Below, piece by piece: positions 47,294 to 57,203 of a DNA stretch of 64,000 bases; the first letter of the stretch is position 1, and each line of letters begins with the position of its first letter. The notes beneath the pieces are model-generated. The model searched no databases and was not told the DNA's origin. It was given only the letters and a program-made list of their open reading frames with translations. Source of the DNA: Qipengyuania seohaensis (lineage in GTDB: Bacteria > Pseudomonadota > Alphaproteobacteria > Sphingomonadales > Sphingomonadaceae); contig NZ_CP024920.1 of the NCBI RefSeq assembly GCF_002795865.1, positions 62,001 through 126,000 on the forward strand, written 5' to 3'. A program made the translations under genes and the position numbers.

Positions 47294-47366
47294 CCGCACG
47301 CGTGTCGACAGTTCGTGCGCTTGGCGTTAGGCGCATCGTGAAATCCACTTAATTCAAGGAATTACC

Positions 47367-47591
47367 ATGCGTTTTGCAGCGATCGTCGCTGGCCTGACCT
47401 TTGTCGCCGCCCCCGCCTTTGCCGGTCAGCAGGAAGCCCCTGCCGAAACCCGTACACAAGCTTCGAAGGCCGAGGCAAAAAAGGATGCAGAGAAAATCTG
47501 CAAGTATATTCGCGCCGACATGAGCAGCCGCCGCAAGCAGAAAGTCTGCATGACCGAAGCGGAATGGATCGAATTCAACCGCGGCAACTGA
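47367..47591 (+). CDS. Small secreted protein
   Basis: 74 residues with a clear signal peptide (RFAAIVAGLTFVAAPAFAG, cleavage after Ala-Phe-Ala). The mature part is ~54 residues, charged, with two Cys 16 apart (EKICKYIRADM and KVCMTEAEW), perhaps a disulfide. AAGGA precedes the ATG. Unknown family. Convergent with the chorismate mutase gene. Confidence 0.75.
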   Translation: MRFAAIVAGLTFVAAPAFAGQQEAPAETRTQASKAEAKKDAEKICKYIRADMSSRRKQKVCMTEAEWIEFNRGN

Positions 47592-47606
47592 CGCGGGGCA
47601 TCCGGA

Positions 47607-47930
47607 TCAGCCCTTGAGGCGGTCCCACTCACCCAGTTCGTAAGCGATCGAGGTTTCGACCAGATCGTCCCAGATTTGCGCGATCTTCCCGGCCGGAAGG
47701 TCGCGCTTTTCTGCATCGGCGCGCGCGTTTTCGATGACTTCGGTCTTGCGCGCCTCGTCACGGACGACATTGCGATCGGTCTTGATGCGCGCAGCGGCCC
47801 GCATGTAGCCGAAGCGGCGGTCGAGCAATTCCATCAGTTCGCGATCGGTCGTATCGACCCCGATGCGCACTTCGCGCATGTCCTGGCAGTCTTCGGGCAG
47901 CTTGAAATCGGCAGGCTTTGAGGTGTCCAT
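47607..47930 (-). CDS. Chorismate mutase (AroQ class)
   Basis: Converts chorismate to prephenate for phenylalanine and tyrosine. 107 residues, all helical. [39 protein letters not shown] with the Arg/Lys that hold chorismate, and the third helix with [14 protein letters not shown]. The start at 47930 is chosen over an upstream in-frame ATG at 47999. It faces away from trpB, so the two aromatic branches start from one divergent region. Confidence 0.9.
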   Translation of the reverse strand: MDTSKPADFKLPEDCQDMREVRIGVDTTDRELMELLDRRFGYMRAAARIKTDRNVVRDEARKTEVIENARADAEKRDLPAGKIAQIWDDLVETSIAYELGEWDRLKG

Positions 47931-48021
47931 GGCCGCGCCGAATGGCGAAGCCAGACGCACTTGTCGAGCGCAAACCAAACCCTCTCTCGACATTGGCATT
48001 TCTCCCCGTCATGGAGGCGCC

Positions 48022-49236
48022 ATGGCAAGCAATGCAAATACCTTCCGCAATCAGCCCGACGAACGTGGGCATTTCGGCGATTACGGCGGCCGCTATGTGG
48101 CGGAAACGCTCATGCCGCTGGTCCTCGATCTGGAACGCGAATATCGCAAGGCGCAAGCCGATCCGGAATTCCAGCGAGAGTTCGACGACCTGCTGGAACA
48201 CTACGTAGGACGCCCCTCCCCGCTTTATTATGCGGAGCGTCTGACCGAGGCGTTGGGCGGCGCGCAGGTCTGGTTCAAACGTGACGAGCTCAATCACACC
48301 GGCGCGCACAAAATCAACAATTGCATCGGGCAGATCCTGCTCGCGATCCGCATGGGTAAGACCCGCATCATCGCGGAAACCGGCGCGGGCCAGCATGGCG
48401 TTGCAACGGCAACCGTGTGCGCGCGCTTCGGCCTTCCTTGCGTGATCTATATGGGCGCAGAAGACGTCCGCCGGCAATCGCCCAACGTCTTCCGCATGAA
48501 GCTGCTTGGCGCGGAAATCGTGCCCGTCACCAGCGGGCGTGGCACGCTCAAGGATGCCATGAACGAAGGCCTGCGGGACTGGGTCGCGAATGTGGAGGAT
48601 ACCTTCTACATCATCGGCACTGCGGCAGGTCCCCATCCCTATCCGGAGATGGTCCGCGACTTCCAGAGCATCATCGGCAAGGAAGCGCGCGCGCAGATGC
48701 TCGACCGTATCGGCCGCTTGCCCGATCTCGCAGTGGCGTGCATCGGCGGCGGATCGAATGCGCTCGGCCTGTTCCACCCGTTCCTCGATGATCGCGAAGT
48801 AAAGCTCCTGGGTGTGGAGGCTGCGGGACACGGCCTCGATGGTGACGAGCACGCGGCAAGCCTGCTTGGAGGTTTCCCCGGCGTGCTGCACGGCAACAAG
48901 ACCTACCTGCTGCAGGACGAAGACGGCCAGATCACCGAAGGCCATTCGATCAGCGCCGGTCTGGATTATCCGGGCATTGGTCCCGAGCATGCCTGGCTCA
49001 AGGACACGGGCCGCGTCGAATATACCGCCGTCACCGACGAAGAGGCGCTTGAAGCGTTCCAGCTCCTCTGCCGCACCGAGGGCATCATCCCGGCACTTGA
49101 GCCCAGCCACGCCATCGCGGCGGTGGCCAAGCGGGCGAAGGAGATGCCGAAGGACAGCGTTATCCTCGCAAACCTTTGCGGACGCGGCGACAAGGACATT
49201 TTCACCGTTGCCGAGAAGCTGGGAGTGGAGATGTGA
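48022..49236 (+). CDS. trpB: Tryptophan synthase beta chain
   Basis: PLP enzyme that joins indole and serine. 404 residues (E. coli 397). [17 protein letters not shown] near the N-terminus, the PLP Lys in [22 protein letters not shown], and the phosphate loop [17 protein letters not shown] lies seven bases before the ATG at 48022. The last codon and stop overlap the next small gene (GTGA). Confidence 0.98.
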   Translation: MASNANTFRNQPDERGHFGDYGGRYVAETLMPLVLDLEREYRKAQADPEFQREFDDLLEHYVGRPSPLYYAERLTEALGGAQVWFKRDELNHTGAHKINNCIGQILLAIRMGKTRIIAETGAGQHGVATATVCARFGLPCVIYMGAEDVRRQSPNVFRMKLLGAEIVPVTSGRGTLKDAMNEGLRDWVANVEDTFYIIGTAAGPHPYPEMVRDFQSIIGKEARAQMLDRIGRLPDLAVACIGGGSNALGLFHPFLDDREVKLLGVEAAGHGLDGDEHAASLLGGFPGVLHGNKTYLLQDEDGQITEGHSISAGLDYPGIGPEHAWLKDTGRVEYTAVTDEEALEAFQLLCRTEGIIPALEPSHAIAAVAKRAKEMPKDSVILANLCGRGDKDIFTVAEKLGVEM

Positions 49237-49439
49237 GCGAGCACCTGCGTATTCCTATGGAATTTGTTGGTTTCACCATATTTGTGTGGATTTTTGGTGT
49301 AGTTGGAATAGCTGTAGTCGAACGAACAGAACCGGCTTTTTTGAGCACTCGCGGTGCCGTTAGCTATATTGTTGCAGGCGCATTGTTAGCGTGGCTGTCT
49401 TGGGGCTATCGAGCAAAGGCAGCGGGGCACGAAAATTGA
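49233..49439 (+). CDS. Small membrane protein inserted between trpB and trpA
   Basis: 68 residues with two membrane segments ([20 protein letters not shown] and [17 protein letters not shown]). GTG at 49233 overlaps the trpB stop (GTGA) and its TGA overlaps the TTG start of trpA (TTGA). G+C is low: hand count 53 of 120 bases (44%) over 49261-49380. Family unknown. TrpB and TrpA form a complex and are normally encoded side by side, so a stranger gene here is unusual. If GTG is not used, an ATG at 49257 would give 60 residues. Confidence 0.75.
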   Translation: MSEHLRIPMEFVGFTIFVWIFGVVGIAVVERTEPAFLSTRGAVSYIVAGALLAWLSWGYRAKAAGHEN

Positions 49440-50227
49440 CCCGCCTCTCCAACGCCTTCTCCAAGCCCCACCCCGCCCTCGTCTGCTTCGTTACTGCAGG
49501 CGATGGCGACACCGCGTCTAACCTCGACGCTCTGGTCGAGGGCGGCGCGGATGTGATCGAGCTGGGTATGCCCTTCACCGACCCCATGGCCGATGGTCCG
49601 GCGATCCAGGCGGCGAATATCCGTTCGCTCAACGCAGGGACCACGACCGCCGACGTGCTGCGTATCGCACGCAAGTTCCGTGAACGGCATCCGGAGATTC
49701 CGCTGGTCCTCATGGGCTATGCCAACCCGATGATCAGGCGCGGGCCGGACTGGTTCGCCAATGCTGCGAAGGAAGCGGGCGTCGACGGCGTGATCTGCGT
49801 CGATATTCCCCCTGAAGAGGATGATGCCCTCGGCCCACAATTGCGTGATGCCGGGATTGCGCCCATTCGCCTCGCCACGCCGACCACCGATGCCAAGCGG
49901 CTCCCTCAGGTGCTCGATGGATCGTCGGGCTTTCTCTACTATGTCGCAGTTGCCGGGATCACCGGCATGCAGCAGGCCGCCATCGAATCGATCGAGGCAA
50001 ACGTCAGCCGCATCAAGCAATCGACGGATATCCCGGTGGCCGTTGGCTTCGGTGTGCGTACACCAGAGCAGGCGGCAGAGATTGCCGAGGTCGCGGATGG
50101 CGTCGTCGTCGGTTCGGCTCTGGTAGAACTAGTCGGCGAATATGGCGTCGATGCTCCCGCCAAGCTGCGCGAGCTTACTGCAGGGCTTGCCAAGGCGGTC
50201 CATTCGGCGGCAAAGGGCCCTGCATGA
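49436..50227 (+). CDS. trpA: Tryptophan synthase alpha chain
   Basis: Cleaves indole-3-glycerol phosphate to indole, passed by tunnel to TrpB. 263 residues. Catalytic Glu in [20 protein letters not shown] (with the catalytic Asp), then [20 protein letters not shown], and the phosphate site in [13 protein letters not shown]. Start taken as TTG at 49436 because it yields the usual [18 protein letters not shown]-terminus; GTG at 49391 would add 15 unrelated residues. The TTG overlaps the stop of the inserted small gene. Confidence 0.95.
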   Translation: MTRLSNAFSKPHPALVCFVTAGDGDTASNLDALVEGGADVIELGMPFTDPMADGPAIQAANIRSLNAGTTTADVLRIARKFRERHPEIPLVLMGYANPMIRRGPDWFANAAKEAGVDGVICVDIPPEEDDALGPQLRDAGIAPIRLATPTTDAKRLPQVLDGSSGFLYYVAVAGITGMQQAAIESIEANVSRIKQSTDIPVAVGFGVRTPEQAAEIAEVADGVVVGSALVELVGEYGVDAPAKLRELTAGLAKAVHSAAKGPA

Positions 50228-51072
50228 GCTGGTTCACACGCGTCCGTAATTCGATCTCCTGGCTGCCCAAGCGCAGCACTGATGAAAACCTCTGGGTGAA
50301 ATGCCCCAGCTGCCAGCAGATGGTTTTCGCCCAGGAATACCAGGACAACGCCCACGTCTGCCCCCGCTGCGAGCATCACGGCCGCATCGGCGCGGACGAG
50401 CGCCTGCGACAATTGCTCGACGAAGGCTTCGAAACCCTGCCCGTTCCGGAAGTTCGCGAAGATCCCCTGAAGTTCAAGGATTCGCAAAAGTATACCGAAC
50501 GCTTGAAGAAGGCCCGCGCCAAGAGCCCGCACCGCGATGCATTTATCGTCGGATCGGGTACCATCGAGGGCAAACCTGCGGTCGTCGGCGTGCAGGACTT
50601 CATGTTCATGGGCGGCTCCATGGGCATGGCCGTCGGCACGGCGTTCTGCCAGGGAGCGGAGCGCGCCCTCACCCGCCGCGCGCCATACATCGTCGTCACC
50701 GCAGCGGGCGGTGCGCGCATGCAGGAAGGCATCCTCAGCCTGATGCAGATGCCCAAGGCGACCGTCATGACCCGCCGCCTGAAAGAAGCTGGCCTACCCT
50801 ATATCGTGGTCCTCACCGACCCTACCACGGGCGGCGTTACGGCAAGCTATGCGATGCTTGGCGATGTCCACATTGCGGAACCGGGCGCCTTGATCGGCTT
50901 TGCCGGACAGCGCGTCATTCAGGACACCATTCGCGAGCAGCTGCCCGATGGCTTCCAGCGGGCCGAGTACCTGCACAAGCATGGCATGGTCGACATGGTC
51001 GTTCACCGCCATGACCTGAAGGACACCATCGCGACGCTGCTGGACTACCTGGCACCCGCCGAGGCGGCCTGA
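50224..51072 (+). CDS. accD: Acetyl-CoA carboxylase carboxyltransferase subunit beta
   Basis: Transfers CO2 from biotin to acetyl-CoA to form malonyl-CoA. 282 residues. N-terminal zinc ribbon with Cys pairs in VKCPSCQQM and VCPRCEHHG, then the crotonase-like core ([38 protein letters not shown]). ATGA overlap with trpA; trpA-accD-folC is a standard order in this class. The alpha subunit gene accA is not in the window. Confidence 0.97.
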   Translation: MSWFTRVRNSISWLPKRSTDENLWVKCPSCQQMVFAQEYQDNAHVCPRCEHHGRIGADERLRQLLDEGFETLPVPEVREDPLKFKDSQKYTERLKKARAKSPHRDAFIVGSGTIEGKPAVVGVQDFMFMGGSMGMAVGTAFCQGAERALTRRAPYIVVTAAGGARMQEGILSLMQMPKATVMTRRLKEAGLPYIVVLTDPTTGGVTASYAMLGDVHIAEPGALIGFAGQRVIQDTIREQLPDGFQRAEYLHKHGMVDMVVHRHDLKDTIATLLDYLAPAEAA

Positions 51073-51080
51073 CCCCTCAG

Positions 51081-52361
51081 ATGCGGGATTTCGCCCGCTC
51101 CGACAGCGCTGCCGTGCAGGCGCAGCTCGATCGGTTGGCGCAGCTTAGCGTACCCGATGGCCGACTGGGCCTCGAGACGATCCGCGCCTTGCTGGGACGT
51201 CTTGGCAATCCGCATCGCCGCTTACCGCCGGTATTCCATGTCGCGGGGACCAACGGCAAGGGTTCGACCTGCGCTTTCCTGCGCGCGATGCTGGAGGCGC
51301 AGGGCTACTCGGTCCACATGACGACCAGTCCCCATTTGGTGCGCTATAACGAGCGCATCCGGATTGCCGGCGATCTGATCACCGACGCTCGTCTCGCGGA
51401 ATTGCTGGCAGAAGTGCTGGACGCGGGTGAGAGTTTAAATCCCAGTTTCTTCGAAGTCACCATCGCTGCCGCATTCACGGAATTTGCGCGCATTCCTGCC
51501 GATGCCTGCATCGTCGAGGTCGGTCTGGGAGGACGCTTCGATGCGACCAATGTTCTCGAACCGGAGGTTCTGGCGGCTTGCGGGATCGCCGCGCTGGGTA
51601 TCGATCACGAAAAGTTCCTCCTCGCGCCGGAAGATGGCGTTCCCTCGAAACCGGTCGCCCGCATTGCGTTCGAAAAAGCTGGCATCGCGAAAAAGGACGT
51701 GCCCCTGGTTATCCTCGCCAGGAGCAATCCACCTGAAGCCGAAGCGGTCATCGAGAGCGCGTCGCACAAGGTCGGCGCACATCTCGTAAAGGCCACATCA
51801 TTCGGAAACGGCGCCATAGATGCCGGCGCGCATGACTATCCCGCCCCTGGCATTCGCGGCCCGCACCAGGAGCGCAACGCCGCCCTCGCCCATGCGATGC
51901 TTCGCAGCCAGAGCCGCCTCGCGGTTGGCGAAGCAGCCATAAGGAAAGGCATTGAGCGCGCCAGCTGGCCAGCCAGGATGCAGCTCTTGCAGGATGGCCC
52001 CCTGACTTCCTTGGCTGGCACCCGTCAGGTCTGGCTGGATGGGGGGCACAACCCAAATGCCGGTGAAGCCGTTGCAATGGCGATCAAGGGTGAGTTGCAT
52101 CTCGTCCTGGGCATGCTGGACAACAAGGACCCGCGCGCTCTGATCGAGCCATTTGGGAACAGGGCTCGTTCTTTGACTATCGTTCCCGTCCCGGGACACG
52201 AGACGCATCCGCTCTCTGCCTTCGGTAAAGGTGCCCGCAGCGCCGCTGATATAGAAGAAGCGCTGCGAGAATTGCCTGCCGACGAATATCCGGTCCTCAT
52301 TGCCGGATCGCTCTACCTTGCCGGAGAGGTTCTGCGCCTCAACGACGAACTCCCGGATTAG
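51081..52361 (+). CDS. folC: Folylpolyglutamate synthase/dihydrofolate synthase
   Basis: Adds glutamate to dihydropteroate and to folates. 426 residues. Mur-ligase fold: P-loop HVAGTNGKGSTCAFL, TSPHLVRYNERIRI, and VEVGLGGRFDATNVL in the central domain; the C-terminal domain includes VWLDGGHNPNAGEAVAMAI. Begins eight bases after accD. The last bases overlap the convergent PilZ gene. Confidence 0.95.
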   Translation: MRDFARSDSAAVQAQLDRLAQLSVPDGRLGLETIRALLGRLGNPHRRLPPVFHVAGTNGKGSTCAFLRAMLEAQGYSVHMTTSPHLVRYNERIRIAGDLITDARLAELLAEVLDAGESLNPSFFEVTIAAAFTEFARIPADACIVEVGLGGRFDATNVLEPEVLAACGIAALGIDHEKFLLAPEDGVPSKPVARIAFEKAGIAKKDVPLVILARSNPPEAEAVIESASHKVGAHLVKATSFGNGAIDAGAHDYPAPGIRGPHQERNAALAHAMLRSQSRLAVGEAAIRKGIERASWPARMQLLQDGPLTSLAGTRQVWLDGGHNPNAGEAVAMAIKGELHLVLGMLDNKDPRALIEPFGNRARSLTIVPVPGHETHPLSAFGKGARSAADIEEALRELPADEYPVLIAGSLYLAGEVLRLNDELPD

Positions 52362-52750
52362 GTGCGGTTGCCGCCCTGGACGAAATCCCGGGCAATGGCG
52401 CTTAGGTAGACGCTGTCATTGCGCCAGACACGCGGGGCCATCTCGCGCGTCTTCTTGATGACCACCGGTCGCAGCGGAACGTCGAAGACAAGGCCCAGCT
52501 CATCGCCATCGCGGCGCCCGATCGTGGCGTAGGTATCGAAGCCCAGCCAGACGAGGACGCAGTCCTTGATGTTCTCGACAGGTGCCAGAAGCTTCACGCG
52601 TGCGCCGCCCTGCGAAAGGTCGATGATCTCGACTTTCTTGCGGCCTTCCAGAGTTTCAATATGTGCGAGCACGCCGAGATCCAGACGCAGGTAGTCCCTG
52701 CGTCCCTCTTCGCCCGATGATTGTCGCATAGCAGTCATATCGGTGCGCAT
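52358..52750 (-). CDS. PilZ domain-containing protein
   Basis: 130 residues, one PilZ domain. RRDYLRLDL (the R-x3-R-like c-di-GMP arm: RR-D-Y-L-R) and IIDLSQGGARVKL (D-x-S-x-G-G) are both present, so c-di-GMP binding is plausible. Output unknown. It ends 4 bases inside folC. Confidence 0.85.
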   Translation of the reverse strand: MRTDMTAMRQSSGEEGRRDYLRLDLGVLAHIETLEGRKKVEIIDLSQGGARVKLLAPVENIKDCVLVWLGFDTYATIGRRDGDELGLVFDVPLRPVVIKKTREMAPRVWRNDSVYLSAIARDFVQGGNRT

Positions 52751-52794
52751 AGCGCGAAATAATTTCGCATTCGCTAATCACTGCGACGCACGTG

Positions 52795-54549
52795 TCAGGC
52801 GGCCTGCTCTCCTAGCTCCGGAGCGACCACGCCAGCCGCGGCCTTACCCCGGCTTTCGCGATACCATTCGGCCAGACACAGGATCACAGCGACAACGCCG
52901 ATCAGCGTGGTGAAGATGAAAACGAAGTAATACCCCCGCTCCTCGATCATCTGCCCCAAGGCGCCGCGACCAAGGGTGCCGACCAACAAGGTCAGCGACG
53001 CGAGCAGCGCGTATTGGACCGCCGCATATTTCTTGGCGACGATGCTGGAAAGCCAGGCGATATAGGCTGCGCCTGCGATACCGATCGCGAGGTTTTCCCA
53101 GAAGATCGTGAAGGTCAGGCGTGCCAGTCCTTCGATTTCGGACATCTGGAACACGCCCGCGATGAAATTGACGAGCGCGGTGAAGCCGATTGCATCGCTA
53201 CCTGCCTGCATCAACTGGCCACCGATGGCGAGATCGGCATAGAGCAGGTTCGTCGCCGCAGCGAGCGCCGCCCCCAGCGTGAGCGTGAACATTCGTCCGA
53301 ACTGGGTGATGATCCAGCCGCCGAGCGCCAGCCCGAGGAGGATCGCGAAGACCCCGAAGAATTTGGAGGCAAAGGCCACCTGGTCGCCCGAGTAGTTAAG
53401 CTCGCCGAGGTAGAACGGGTAGGCGAACACGCCCCAAATGGAGTCGCAAATGCGATAAGTCAGCACCAGCGCGAGGATCAGCACCAGCGACCAACCCATG
53501 CGGCCGACGAATTCGACGAGCGGCAAGACGAGTGCGCGGTAGAGGTGGTCGGTGAACTTCACGCTATGTCCGGCGCCCACACCGGGAGCCGACAGGATGA
53601 CGTTCCTTCCGACCTGCTTCTGCTTGGCGATCCAGGCAGCGATGAACGCCGGCAGGACCACGGTAGCAATCACGATCAGGGGACCGAACGTCGTCGTGAA
53701 TTCCGTCACGTCAGGGCGGTTTTCAGGGGTAGCGGTCATCGAGCGGACCATGAAGACCAAGACCGTCGCGATGGCCCAGCCCCACAGCAATCCGACTGCC
53801 AGCAACGCCCGATTGCGAACCTTCTCGGTAACCTCGCCCGCGTTGTAGAGTTCGGCGACTTCGTCCTCGTTCGCGGCAACCGTCGCGGCAGAGCGTTTTT
53901 CGACGCTGGCGTCGGGCGCGAAGAGCCCTGCGATGCCGATGCCGAGCATGATGGCCCCCATGATTACATAGGTCTGCGGCCAGCCGATCCGTTCCGCGAT
54001 AATGAGGCCGAGAGCGCCGCCGATCAGGGCGGCCAGACGGAAGCCCATCTGCGTAATGGTCGACAGGATATCGAGGGTCGCCGTTTCGTCGGCGACGTCG
54101 ATCCGCCAGGCGTTGATGGCAATGTCCTGCGTTGCGCTGGCGAAGGCGCCGATCGCCGCAAGCAGGCTGAACCAGCCGAGCGCACTCTTGGGATCGAGAA
54201 AGCTCATGATCAGCAAGGCGATGCCAACAATAAGCTGCATCGGCGCAATCCATTGCTTGCGCTTGCCGAGCTTGCGCAGTCCCGGGATATCGACCTTGTC
54301 GAGGAGCGGGGACCACAGGAACTGGAAGGCGTATGCCAAGCCGACGAGCGAGAACACGCCCATCGTTTCGAGGTCGACTTCAGCCTCGCTCAGCCATGCA
54401 TAAAGGGTGCCGAGAAATAGCGCCGGAGGCAGGCCTTGGGCGAAGCCGAACAGCGCCATAAAGCCGCTTTTCCGGTTTGAAATTGCCAGGCCGAGTGCGC
54501 GCCAGGTCGATATTTTCTTTTTCTTTTCGTCGGCAACCGCTTCGGCCAT
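52795..54549 (-). CDS. AmpG-like MFS permease
   Basis: 584 residues with about 14 membrane segments. GFAQGLPPALFLGTLYAWLS is the AmpG-type first helix, then FQFLWSPLLDKVDIPGLRKL and LGKRKQWI, and ATQDIAINAWRIDVADETAT. AmpG imports anhydromuropeptides from wall turnover and feeds beta-lactamase induction. This protein is longer than E. coli AmpG (491 aa); an extra hydrophilic loop lies between helices 6 and 7 (SVEKRSAATVAANEDEVAEL). Divergent from the Rieske gene by about 70 bases. Confidence 0.85.
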   Translation of the reverse strand: MAEAVADEKKKKISTWRALGLAISNRKSGFMALFGFAQGLPPALFLGTLYAWLSEAEVDLETMGVFSLVGLAYAFQFLWSPLLDKVDIPGLRKLGKRKQWIAPMQLIVGIALLIMSFLDPKSALGWFSLLAAIGAFASATQDIAINAWRIDVADETATLDILSTITQMGFRLAALIGGALGLIIAERIGWPQTYVIMGAIMLGIGIAGLFAPDASVEKRSAATVAANEDEVAELYNAGEVTEKVRNRALLAVGLLWGWAIATVLVFMVRSMTATPENRPDVTEFTTTFGPLIVIATVVLPAFIAAWIAKQKQVGRNVILSAPGVGAGHSVKFTDHLYRALVLPLVEFVGRMGWSLVLILALVLTYRICDSIWGVFAYPFYLGELNYSGDQVAFASKFFGVFAILLGLALGGWIITQFGRMFTLTLGAALAAATNLLYADLAIGGQLMQAGSDAIGFTALVNFIAGVFQMSEIEGLARLTFTIFWENLAIGIAGAAYIAWLSSIVAKKYAAVQYALLASLTLLVGTLGRGALGQMIEERGYYFVFIFTTLIGVVAVILCLAEWYRESRGKAAAGVVAPELGEQAA

Positions 54550-54622
54550 GCCCTAGCGTCCTTTTGTTATGGTCTGTTTTTTGCGACACTAGCCGCGAGA
54601 GATGGAGAAAGGAACAGGTCCG

Positions 54623-55786
54623 ATGGGGGTTCCGAACACACTGGCGACAGGTCGGCGACCAACCGACGGAATGCTGCGACTGGCACGCGACATCGCGGAA
54701 AACAAGCAGCACGAAAACCTGCGCCAATCCAGCGTCCCGGCAAGCGTTTATACCGATCCGGATCACTGGCAGCGCGAGAAGACTGCGATATTCGATCGTT
54801 TGCCGCAGATCCTGTGCCCCAGTGCAGTCCTGCCCGACCCCGGAATGGCCCTGCCCCATGAGGCCACCGGTCGCCCGCTGCTCGTCACGCGCGATGCCGA
54901 CGGAAAGGCACACGTCTTCCTCAACGTGTGCCGCCATCGCGGGACCAGGCTGGTCGAAGGCAATGACGTGGCGCGCACGAAAAAGCTCGTCTGCCCATAT
55001 CACGCCTGGACCTATTCGGTGGACGGGCGCCTCCTCGCCCTGCCCCGGCCTGATACATTTCCGGAGCTGGACAAGGGCGGGATGGGACTGGTCGAACTTC
55101 CATCGAAGGAAACGGGCGGGCTCATCTGGTTCTGTCCGCAAGAATCGACCGCCGATTTTGGCCATGCGGACAAGATCGGCGAAGATTTCGATGCGCTCGG
55201 CATGGGAGAGCACGTGTTGTTTCGCCGCAAGACCCACGAAGTGGCAGGAAACTGGAAGCTCATCATGGATGCCTTCCTCGAAAGCTATCACGTCACGCGG
55301 CTTCACGCCCAGACGATCCGGCCCTTCTTCAAGGACGGTGTCACCAGCGGCGACATGATCGGTCCCTTCGCCCGCAGCGCTGTCGGAAGGCTGGAAGAGA
55401 TGGAAGGCGTCGACCTGGAAGATATGGACCAGATGCGCCGCGTGGTCACTTTCGCCTACCAGTTGCTGCCGGGCGCCCTGGTCATCCCCAGCCCTGATTA
55501 CATCAATGTCATGGTGATGATGCCGCAGGCGCACAACAGAACGCTCGTCGAGGACTTCATGCTTATCCCGGAGCATCCGAGCACCGACAAGGCGCGCGAT
55601 CACTGGGAACGCAGCTGGGCCTTGCTGGACGGCGGTGTTTTCGCAAGCGAGGATTTCCGCGCTGCGGAGCTTGGCCAGCAGGGGCTGGAGACCGGCGCTG
55701 TACCAGAACTTACGCTTGGCACGATGGAGGGCGGGATACGTCGCTACCACGAGACAGTCGAGGAAGCCTTGCGCGCTGCCAACTGA
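54623..55786 (+). CDS. Rieske non-heme iron oxygenase, alpha-subunit type
   Basis: 387 residues. Rieske [2Fe-2S] ligands in NVCRHRGTRL (CxH) and LVCPYHAWTYS (CxxH); mononuclear iron ligands in NWKLIMDAFLESYHVTRLH (two His plus a downstream acidic residue). Opens an aromatic or terpenoid ring or demethylates; the substrate is not predictable. ATG 54623 is preferred to 54602 because AAGGAAC lies 8 bases ahead. No ferredoxin or reductase partner gene is adjacent. Confidence 0.9.
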   Translation: MGVPNTLATGRRPTDGMLRLARDIAENKQHENLRQSSVPASVYTDPDHWQREKTAIFDRLPQILCPSAVLPDPGMALPHEATGRPLLVTRDADGKAHVFLNVCRHRGTRLVEGNDVARTKKLVCPYHAWTYSVDGRLLALPRPDTFPELDKGGMGLVELPSKETGGLIWFCPQESTADFGHADKIGEDFDALGMGEHVLFRRKTHEVAGNWKLIMDAFLESYHVTRLHAQTIRPFFKDGVTSGDMIGPFARSAVGRLEEMEGVDLEDMDQMRRVVTFAYQLLPGALVIPSPDYINVMVMMPQAHNRTLVEDFMLIPEHPSTDKARDHWERSWALLDGGVFASEDFRAAELGQQGLETGAVPELTLGTMEGGIRRYHETVEEALRAAN

Positions 55787-55805
55787 GCGCCTAACCGCGC
55801 GGGTT

Positions 55806-56570
55806 ATGTCCGACAATCGACTTCCGGAAGAAGGCGACCGTATCGCCAAACTGCTCGCACGGGCTGGTATTGCCAGCCGACGCGAGGTCGAACGAATGAT
55901 CGCGGACGGGCGCGTCTCGCTCGACGGGAAAGTGCTCGACACGCCTGCAGTCAAACTGACTTCGCTGCAGGGTGTGAGCGTAGACGGCAAGCCGGTCGGC
56001 AAGGCCGAAGCTACGCGCCTTTTCGCGTTCCACAAGCCGTCGGGACTAATCACGGCCGAACGCGATCCTGCGGGCAGGCCGACGATTTACGCCGCGCTTC
56101 GCAATGCACTCCCGAAATCAGCCGGTCGCGTGATGCCGGTCGGCAGGTTGGACTTCAACACCGAAGGCCTGCTGCTCCTTACCAACGATGGCGAATTGAA
56201 GCGGGCGATGGAATTGCCGTCTTCCGGTGTGCCGCGCAGCTATCGCGCGCGCGCTTTCGGAGATGTCACTCAGGCCATGCTCGACGAATTGATCGAGGGC
56301 GTGGAAGTCGACGGCATCCGTTATGGTCGCATCGAGGCCGATCTCGAACGTGGCAGCGGGAAGAACCGCTGGATTCAGATGACGCTGACCGAAGGCAAGA
56401 ACCGTGAAGTTCGCCGCGTGCTAGAACACCTCGGTCTTCAGGTGAACCGACTGATGCGCATTTCCTACGGTCCGTTCGAGCTGGGCGACCTGCCGCGCGG
56501 CCAGGCTGTGGAAATCAATCGCGAAGCGGTCGAGCAATTCCGCAAGCAATTGCTGCGAGACATCAAGTGA
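55806..56570 (+). CDS. 23S rRNA pseudouridine synthase, RsuA/RluB family
   Basis: 254 residues. S4 RNA-binding domain (KLLARAGIASRREVERMIAD, about 14-33), then the synthase core with the catalytic Asp in GRLDFNTEGLLLLTND, and the helical motif near RALEHLGLQVNRLMRI (read RVLEHLGLQVNRLMRI). RluB-type by architecture; RsuA or RluE cannot be excluded. Upstream in-frame codons overlap the Rieske gene and are rejected. Coupled to rsmD (GTGA). Confidence 0.88.
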   Translation: MSDNRLPEEGDRIAKLLARAGIASRREVERMIADGRVSLDGKVLDTPAVKLTSLQGVSVDGKPVGKAEATRLFAFHKPSGLITAERDPAGRPTIYAALRNALPKSAGRVMPVGRLDFNTEGLLLLTNDGELKRAMELPSSGVPRSYRARAFGDVTQAMLDELIEGVEVDGIRYGRIEADLERGSGKNRWIQMTLTEGKNREVRRVLEHLGLQVNRLMRISYGPFELGDLPRGQAVEINREAVEQFRKQLLRDIK

Positions 56571-57112
56571 GGGTCATCGCCGGAGATTGGCGTGGCAGGA
56601 AATTGGTGGCGCCAAAGGGTGAAGGCACTCGCCCGACGGCCGATCGCACTCGCGAAACGCTGTTCAATATGTTGGCGAGCAGGCTGGGGAGCTTCGAAGG
56701 GTTGTCGGTGCTCGACCTTTTCGCAGGATCCGGCGCGCTTGGCATGGAAGCCTTGTCTCGCGGCGCGGAACACTGCCTTTTCGTCGAACAGGATGCCGAT
56801 GCGCTGAAGGCGATCAAGGCAAATATCGCGTCGCTCGATGCGCGCAGGCGTGCGACCGTACAGGCCGGGTCGGTGATGAGCCTAGGTCCTGCCAAGGCGA
56901 CACACGACCTTATCCTGCTCGATCCGCCTTATGACACCGGTGCAGGACAGGTTGCTCTGGATCGGATGCTGAGGCTCGGCTGGATAGGGCCTGCGACATG
57001 GATCGCTCTCGAAACCCACAAGCGCGAAGACATATCTATTCGGGGTCTCGAGATCGAGGGCGAACGGGTAGTCGGCAAGGCCAAGCTAACGATCCTGCGC
57101 CTCGCCGATTGA
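56567..57112 (+). CDS. rsmD: 16S rRNA (guanine(966)-N(2))-methyltransferase RsmD
   Basis: 181 residues. SAM motif VLDLFAGSGALGMEALSRGA, catalytic DPPY in LILLDPPYDTGA, and the N-terminal VIAGDWRGRKLVAP with TRPTADRTRETLFN. GTG start overlaps the upstream stop (GTGA). Methylates G966 of 16S rRNA. Confidence 0.95.
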   Translation: MRVIAGDWRGRKLVAPKGEGTRPTADRTRETLFNMLASRLGSFEGLSVLDLFAGSGALGMEALSRGAEHCLFVEQDADALKAIKANIASLDARRRATVQAGSVMSLGPAKATHDLILLDPPYDTGAGQVALDRMLRLGWIGPATWIALETHKREDISIRGLEIEGERVVGKAKLTILRLAD

Positions 57113-57124
57113 GCGCATAAGAAA

Positions 57125-57154
57125 GGGGCAAGGCCGCCATGGCAACCTTGCCCC
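57125..57154. terminator. Palindromic hairpin between rsmD and the convergent secreted-protein gene
   Basis: GGGGCAAGG and CCTTGCCCC pair around a 12-base loop that itself holds GCCATGGC. No T-run, so a terminator role for either converging gene is plausible but not certain. Confidence 0.45.
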
Positions 57155-57203
57155 CTCCAAGCGTCTCCGCCGGTTAAAACGGCAGGGACGAAATTATGGT
57201 AAT

